A stretch of DNA of 64,000 bases, taken from positions 124,001 through 188,000 of the forward strand of contig CBDHHF010000026.1 of NCBI GenBank assembly GCA_965263205.1, in the 5' to 3' direction. The stretch comes from JBCCIM01 sp965263205. Lineage in GTDB: Bacteria; Bacteroidota; Rhodothermia; Rhodothermales; JAHQVL01. Below, in pieces: positions 59,208-64,000 of this stretch (positions are counted from its first letter, which is position 1; each line of letters starts with the position of its first letter). Below the pieces are notes generated by a model. It saw only the letters and a program-made list of their open reading frames with translations. It was not told the origin of the DNA and did not search any database. The position numbers and the translations under genes are program-made.

Positions 59208-60640
59208 TTCAGGCGTATTTCTCCATAACCCTGCGTTGAAATGTGCGTCCGCGTCTTGAAGCGTTTGAACCAGGCATACATCGCCGCTACATAACTCGGA
59301 TCTACCTGGGCTTCCGAGCTACGCAACGTTTGCGCGATCTTGCGCAGGTCTTCAATTGCAGCACGCCTTTCATCCTCCGGAAACTGCTTCAGATCCTCTG
59401 CAGGCAGATTGAGCAGCTCTTCATACCAGATTTCTTTGGGGAGTGATTTATGCCATTGCTGAATGGCTTCATAGATTTTCCACCTGAGCGCGTCATCTTC
59501 TTGACCAAATCGCTCGCGCAACTCCTGCAGGGCATCCGGAGATATGGTGAGCGCTACGGATGATCCACTGGCGATATCGGGGTGCGACCAGACATCCGAT
59601 TCTGTGCCTGCATCCGCCTCGCCCGGAGGCAACAGCCTTCGAATGGTACGCAGCAGGCCCGGTTCTACCCGGCTGGCATAAGAAACCAGGCTCAACAGGC
59701 GTTCCGCACGTTTGGTAAGCTCGTCTCCGCTCCTGCTGTTCTCCGCAGTTGCTGATCGCTCCCAGTGCGCCATTTTGCAGGCAACACGTAATGGAACCGG
59801 CCACCGGCTTACCGGGGCGGGGACCATAGCCACCAACCTTCCGCCGGCTGCTTCCATGTTCTGCGCCAGATGGTACCACGCACGCATGAGGGGTTTGTAT
59901 CCTGTCAGACCGCCGCAATCTCCCAACACGAGTGTCGTTTCCGAGATGGTGATTTTCTTGCTGCGTCGTCGCCCCTTCCCCATGGGCATCGGATTGATCA
60001 ACCCGTCGAAAACCCGGAACTCGTGCACGTTGTTTTTGCCCAGCCAGTGTTTAAGCCGGCGAATCACTTTGTCCTGGTCCTGCCAGAAAGGCGTTAATCG
60101 ACGGCTACGGTCAACGATTACGTTGAGCCGGCGTGGCCAGCGTTTCCGATTCCGGAACGGAAGCGTGCGGGGCATACGGCCGCGACACATATCACGAACC
60201 AGTACATCCACGTCCAGATTTCGACTCTGGGCGTCCTGAACGAGCAGCCGCGCGACCCGACGTTGCAAACGCGGCCAGGTAGCCAGCACCGGAGTTTCAG
60301 GCGTGAGCATTTCTCCAACAGGCGTGCGCTCCGTGAGCTCTGACATGGTGTAGGCTATCACTGGTTGCGGCGGCGGCTCTCGCTCATCTTCCTCTCTAGA
60401 CGGCTCGAATGCCTCAGCAAAGAAAAACGGCAGCGGCGCCCAGTCTAAACGCGACACCTGTGGTTCGAATGGTTCTGGCTCCTTCTCCACCTCAGTACGT
60501 TCCTCGCTCATGTGCTGCTCTTCAGCACTTTTCCCTTTAGGGCGTGCAACAACGTAATAGCCGGCGAGGTCGGCCAGTAAATCTTCTCGTTCGCCGGTTG
60601 CCAGCATTCGAACCAGGTCTGCGCGTCCACAAAGCGGCAT
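59204..60640 (-). CDS. vWA-like protein of a MoxR-vWA cassette
   Basis: 478 residues. The N-terminal part is Glu/Pro-rich. The centre has a von Willebrand A-like Rossmann core, RLNVIVDRSRRLTPFWQDQD, with a degenerate MIDAS (D-R-S-R for D-x-S-x-S), then NVHEFRVFDGLINPMP and TLVLGDCGGLTGYKPLMRAW, as seen in vWA partners of MoxR ATPases. The C-terminal part is helical (RWKIYEAIQQWHKSLPKEIW; SYVAAMYAWFKRFKTRTH). One base overlaps the MoxR stop and four the FGE start, so all are translationally coupled. Family call rests partly on context. Confidence 0.75.
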   Translation of the reverse strand: MPLCGRADLVRMLATGEREDLLADLAGYYVVARPKGKSAEEQHMSEERTEVEKEPEPFEPQVSRLDWAPLPFFFAEAFEPSREEDEREPPPQPVIAYTMSELTERTPVGEMLTPETPVLATWPRLQRRVARLLVQDAQSRNLDVDVLVRDMCRGRMPRTLPFRNRKRWPRRLNVIVDRSRRLTPFWQDQDKVIRRLKHWLGKNNVHEFRVFDGLINPMPMGKGRRRSKKITISETTLVLGDCGGLTGYKPLMRAWYHLAQNMEAAGGRLVAMVPAPVSRWPVPLRVACKMAHWERSATAENSRSGDELTKRAERLLSLVSYASRVEPGLLRTIRRLLPPGEADAGTESDVWSHPDIASGSSVALTISPDALQELRERFGQEDDALRWKIYEAIQQWHKSLPKEIWYEELLNLPAEDLKQFPEDERRAAIEDLRKIAQTLRSSEAQVDPSYVAAMYAWFKRFKTRTHISTQGYGEIRLN

Positions 60641-61593
60641 CAGGCCTCCGGGTGTTTCTTGAGCATGAATTGCTGGATACGCTCGAGCAAGTCAAGCTGC
60701 GTGTCTTTGGTTTTCGCCTGCTCGGTCACCGCCCGTACCAGATCCAGATACTCAGCCAGACCGGGCGCAGCCAGATCCATACGCCGCCAATACTCGCGAT
60801 CTTTGCGAACCTGTCTGGCGGCTTCGTCGAGCACGTTTTTATCCACGTCTGGAAAGTGTTTTTCACCGCGACGCACCAGGAATTGCTCCAACGCTTCGCC
60901 TTCCTCCAGTTTCAGATGCAACACGAGACAGCGGCGTAAAAAGGCATCCGGCAGGGCCCGCTCTTCGTTGGTCGTGATTACAACAAGCAGGGGTTTGTCG
61001 CTTCTTTCGACGGCCTCATTAATGCCGGCTGGTTGAAAACGGCCGCTGCCAAAAGCTTCGAGTAAGCCATTGGGAAGGTCGACATCAGCTTTGTCTATCT
61101 CATCAATGAGCAACACACACCCATTCTGCGGCTCGCCGCCATCCTGTTGCAACGGCGGTTCTACCCCAACCATTTCTGCCTGTTTTAGCGCCGAGTTCCA
61201 GTCAAATGCCCACCAGATTGGACCCGGGTGAATAAAATTCTTTTCAGCGAGTAAGGCACGTACCTCTTTTTCGTCTTCCTTTTTCAGTACGGCGGCGATT
61301 TGTGCTTCACCCAAACGGGTGACGGCATCCAACCGGTAGAGCAGATCAACAGCTTCGCTTCGGGCATCGATTGTGCAGGGAATGAGACCCCACCCCAGCG
61401 CCTTTGCCGCGGCCCGCGCCAGCTGCGTTTTCCCCGTCCCGGGCTCTCCACGTACCAACAAAGGCCGTCGAGCCGCAATGGCTGCGTTGACCGCGTCGAT
61501 GGAATCCTGGTCGAAGACGTGCACCTGCTCAGGCGCATTGCCAACAACAGGCAGGTCGATGGTTGCGCCATTTTCGATGTTAAGGTAGATCAT
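60640..61593 (-). CDS. MoxR-type AAA+ ATPase
   Basis: 317 residues. Walker A RGEPGTGKTQLARAAAKALG, Walker B NGCVLLIDEIDKADVDLPNG, sensor 1 LLVVITTNEERALPDAFLRR (with the arginine finger), and a helical lid near the C-terminus. It starts within the TIR stop (ATGA, 61590-61593) and ends on the vWA start. MoxR ATPases act with vWA proteins as chaperone-like remodellers; in conflict systems they are thought to gate the effector. Confidence 0.93.
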   Translation of the reverse strand: MIYLNIENGATIDLPVVGNAPEQVHVFDQDSIDAVNAAIAARRPLLVRGEPGTGKTQLARAAAKALGWGLIPCTIDARSEAVDLLYRLDAVTRLGEAQIAAVLKKEDEKEVRALLAEKNFIHPGPIWWAFDWNSALKQAEMVGVEPPLQQDGGEPQNGCVLLIDEIDKADVDLPNGLLEAFGSGRFQPAGINEAVERSDKPLLVVITTNEERALPDAFLRRCLVLHLKLEEGEALEQFLVRRGEKHFPDVDKNVLDEAARQVRKDREYWRRMDLAAPGLAEYLDLVRAVTEQAKTKDTQLDLLERIQQFMLKKHPEA

Positions 61594-62864
61594 TTTTTAG
61601 CCTCCTCTTTCCTGGCTGCCAGTATCGCTCTCAATGGCCTGGCCAGCCTGCGTTCGTCCGGTAGTAGATTCGGATCGTCTTGCAAAACGACAAATGTAAT
61701 CTGGGGGTAAACGCTCCTAAGCGTGTCAATTTGCTCCATTTGTTCGCCAATAACCTGCTGATCAAGAATTAAATAGTGACGGTGTGAATCTTCCCCCCCA
61801 AGCTCCTCTGCGATCCATGCCAGTGCATCGTTTATGAGCTGGCGCGAGACGATGATATTTTTGCTTCTATCTTCTGAATCTACATATTTCTCGATCAGGA
61901 ATTGATCAAAGGCAGCCACCATACCCTGTTTAGGATCGCTGAACCCCATTTCAGGTGGCTCGTCGAGCAAGGAGCGACCCACGGGCCAGCTGCTACCGTC
62001 TAACGGCTCGCGATACAGGGCAGGACGCTTGCCCACCGCCGCCATAACAATCTCTGCAACCGTTTTGGTTTTTACTGGAAGCTGCACAAAGGTGCTATTC
62101 ATCAGCTCAGCATGCACAGAATCAACAGTATCCTGATCGTAGAGTATTGGTAACATAACATTGAGTACCTGCTGCAAATTGCCCAGGCTATGTTCATCGT
62201 CGGCAGCAATAGCCTTGAATACTTTAAACGCGATTTTCTCAAAAACACCAATCTCCGTTTGCCAGAGCCGGTCGACAATTTTTTCAACGCGCTGGGTCGG
62301 ATCGGCGACGTTCAATTCCGCCCCAAAGGCTGCGGCGAGATTCTCAGCAGAAGCAAGCAAGTCGATGACCTCAGCCAGGGCACTACCGTCGTTAGAGATT
62401 TTCCCCATCTGGCTATTCTGCCACTGCTGCAAAGCCCCTTCAACATCTTCTACAAGCTTGACCCATATAGCATCACGTTCTCCAGGTCTTTGATCCCTTA
62501 ACGGGCGTGTAGGATTGTTGACTGACATGAACCTTGCGAGTTCAGACTGCTTAAAACGGCATGTTGACACGATCACTGGCAAAATTACAACGCCGCGATC
62601 CTTGCTAGCATCCAGAAGTGCAGGCAATTCATATCGATAGATATAATCGGAAGCAAGGAAGCCAGGACTAACCAATAAGATAGCCACACAACAGTCATTC
62701 AAAGCAGCTAAAATCTCTTCATGCCACTCCTGGCCGGCCTGTATCCGCGTGTCATCCCAGACATCAATATCTTCCGTCCGAATAACAGGCTTTAGATGCG
62801 TCTGTAATTCACCTAAATACCTTTTGTCGTTATGACTGTAACTAATGAATACTTTTTTCGCCAT
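61590..62864 (-). CDS. TIR-domain protein with a large C-terminal region
   Basis: 424 residues. Residues 1-130 are a TIR domain: KKVFISYSHNDKRYLGELQT, DIDVWDDTRIQAGQEWHEEI, CCVAILLVSPGFLASDYIYR and YELPALLDAS with the likely catalytic Glu. The remaining ~290 residues (AEVIDLLASAENLAAAFGAE; QPVIGEQMEQI-like end) are helical and alpha/beta without a firm family; they resemble effector-associated or VMAP-like modules by position and layout only. First gene of the minus-strand cassette, coupled to moxR. TIR domains of bacterial defence systems often degrade NAD or make signalling nucleotides. Confidence 0.85.
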   Translation of the reverse strand: MAKKVFISYSHNDKRYLGELQTHLKPVIRTEDIDVWDDTRIQAGQEWHEEILAALNDCCVAILLVSPGFLASDYIYRYELPALLDASKDRGVVILPVIVSTCRFKQSELARFMSVNNPTRPLRDQRPGERDAIWVKLVEDVEGALQQWQNSQMGKISNDGSALAEVIDLLASAENLAAAFGAELNVADPTQRVEKIVDRLWQTEIGVFEKIAFKVFKAIAADDEHSLGNLQQVLNVMLPILYDQDTVDSVHAELMNSTFVQLPVKTKTVAEIVMAAVGKRPALYREPLDGSSWPVGRSLLDEPPEMGFSDPKQGMVAAFDQFLIEKYVDSEDRSKNIIVSRQLINDALAWIAEELGGEDSHRHYLILDQQVIGEQMEQIDTLRSVYPQITFVVLQDDPNLLPDERRLARPLRAILAARKEEAKK

Positions 62865-63503
62865 GAGCGTAGCGGATATAATAGAACAGATTTCTCTTCC
62901 CTCTGGAAGGTATGATTTTAAAATACCTTAGGTTTCTAGACAAAAATCAGTCACAATAACAAGAAGGGGAATTCAGAGCATGCCAGTCGTTTTATTTCTT
63001 GTGTGGGGGCAACACGCGTTCTTTCAATTCAAGTCGCCAAGAATATTGTACAGAGGTAGCATGGATAGGCTCGCATATGAATTACAGAATTCATCCCTAC
63101 TATTAAACCTTTATTAACGATATCTAAGCTAAATAAATAGCCAAAACAGTATGCTCATGCAATCAGATGATTTATCCAATCATACAAATTGATGACATGA
63201 AATTTTTTCTCCTACAAGACAATAATTTCCTTTATGCAAGTAGTCTACTTCCGAGCCATTATCACTGACTTGTGTAAGCCATTACAAAGTAGTCGTATCC
63301 ATTACGCTTCCTTACCCTAAGCTACCGGATATTATCCCCTCTTTAACCAACTCTTCGCCGCATTCGGGGCTGTCTATATATAGCTTTTAATAGACAGATT
63401 ACCCTTGATACTGACGAAGATCCAACCTGACTTGTCATCGCCGTAGTTTTTTCCTTTAATCATTCTCATCACTACAACGCTATAACTAGAACACGCAGTA
63501 TAA
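62865..63503. other. 639-bp AT-rich divergent region at the edge of the defence cassette
   Basis: Lies between two TIR genes that point away from each other. I see no gene, tRNA or clear terminator. Composition is clearly more AT-rich than the core genome on the left, consistent with acquired DNA and with two divergent promoters. Confidence 0.5.
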
Positions 63504-64000
63504 ATGGACATATTTATTTCGCACGCTAGCGAAGACAAGGATGATTTTGTGAGGCCGCTCGCTAATGAACTTAGAAGGAGAGGGGTTCAGGTGTGGTATG
63601 ATGAGTATTCATTGACGATAGGTGATCGACTCCGCCATTCGATAGTAAAAGGATTACAAACATCGAGATTTGGTGTCGTCATTTTTAGCAAGCATTTCTT
63701 CAGGAAGAAGTGGCCACAGCTAGAACTAGACGGCTTAGTCACACTGGAAGAGGATCGAAGAAAAGTAATATTACCAGTATGGCACGGCGTATCCTTTGAC
63801 GAAGTGGCAGCATTCTCGCCAATATTAGCAGATAGAATTGCAATTAGCTCAGAACTTGGTATCCAAACCGTTGCAGATAAAATAGAACAAGTATTACGAA
63901 ATGAAGAGTCCCACAATCATGATTTAAATCAGTCTTCCTCAGTTACCCCAAAAGATCATGCCCCAACGTCTACAAATCGGAAGGCAGTACTGCTCTGGGG
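63504..64000 (+). CDS. TIR-domain protein, truncated by the window edge
   Basis: The N-terminal 165 residues are visible and the frame is open to the edge. TIR_2-type domain: MDIFISHASEDKDDFVRPLA, then RRRGVQVWYDEYSLTIGDRL, RFGVVIFSKHFFRKKWPQLE and LDGLVTLEEDRRKVILPVWH. The conserved Glu follows W-P-Q-L. After residue 140 the sequence becomes Ser/Asn-rich (HNHDLNQSSSVTPKDHAPT), a linker to an unseen C-terminal domain. It is divergent from the MoxR-vWA-TIR cassette and may belong to the same island. Confidence 0.88.
   Translation, partial: MDIFISHASEDKDDFVRPLANELRRRGVQVWYDEYSLTIGDRLRHSIVKGLQTSRFGVVIFSKHFFRKKWPQLELDGLVTLEEDRRKVILPVWHGVSFDEVAAFSPILADRIAISSELGIQTVADKIEQVLRNEESHNHDLNQSSSVTPKDHAPTSTNRKAVLLW

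Overview
The window looks like the chromosome of a Bacteroidota-type bacterium, probably of the Rhodothermia/Balneolia side. This is inferred from gene content: a TonB-dependent receptor with a carboxypeptidase-regulatory-like N-domain, many lipoproteins with Bacteroidota-style architecture, a SUF Fe-S operon, two TPM proteins and a NurA nuclease. GC is moderate, and the hexamer GCCGGC is strikingly common.

Positions 1-12,000 are mostly minus-strand core genes. In transcription order they are tRNA-Thr(TGT), tRNA-Tyr, tRNA-Gly, tRNA-Thr(GGT), tuf, tRNA-Trp, secE, nusG, rplK, rplA, rplJ, rplL and rpoB (cut by the window edge). This is essentially the Escherichia coli thrU-tyrU-glyT-thrT-tufB-secE-nusG-rplKAJL-rpoB order. 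Queuosine (queA) and isoprenoid (ispD, ispF) genes and a DedA protein follow. Positions 12,000-32,000 hold a lipoprotein/TonB receptor pair, a TetR regulator with two matching operators, topA, a CPBP protease, a frameshifted pyruvate phosphate dikinase, a NurA nuclease with a HAS-barrel-like partner, a HemW-like protein that has lost its Fe-S cysteines, two DUF192 lipoproteins and a 150-bp tandem repeat.

Positions 32,100-40,600 hold an iscA-type gene on the minus strand and a plus-strand SUF operon: sufB, sufC, sufD, sufS, sufE, a sufT-like gene, an AAA+/Fis regulator without a GAFTGA loop, and a VOC protein. A TGTAAACA-type inverted repeat lies in front of it. Positions 40,600-53,950 hold TPM genes damaged by a transposase remnant, a Ser/Arg-rich secreted repeat protein, sppA, gpmI, nth, a DUF4105 protein, and a pseudokinase plus TPR/TonB-C protein that appear to be one gene split by a 1-nt indel.

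The most exciting part is 54,281-64,000. It is one minus-strand, largely translationally coupled cassette: TIR protein, MoxR AAA+ ATPase, vWA-like protein, a tandem FGE-sulfatase-fold protein, HRDC protein, DGR reverse transcriptase, template repeat (TR), and another FGE-fold protein. The TR and three variable repeats (VRs) can be aligned by eye. Substitutions fall at coding-strand adenines of the TR, the hallmark of a diversity-generating retroelement. The cassette therefore looks like a diversified MoxR-vWA-TIR conflict (defence) system whose recognition surface is rewritten by mutagenic retrohoming. A second TIR gene runs off the right edge in the opposite direction, across a 640-bp AT-rich gap.

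Several genes carry single-nucleotide, mostly +1, frameshifts (ppdK, the pseudokinase gene and six in the tandem FGE gene). Protein homology continues across each one, so uncorrected sequencing indels are as likely as real decay. Intergenic DNA is rich in heptamer-periodic repeats of two or three families.
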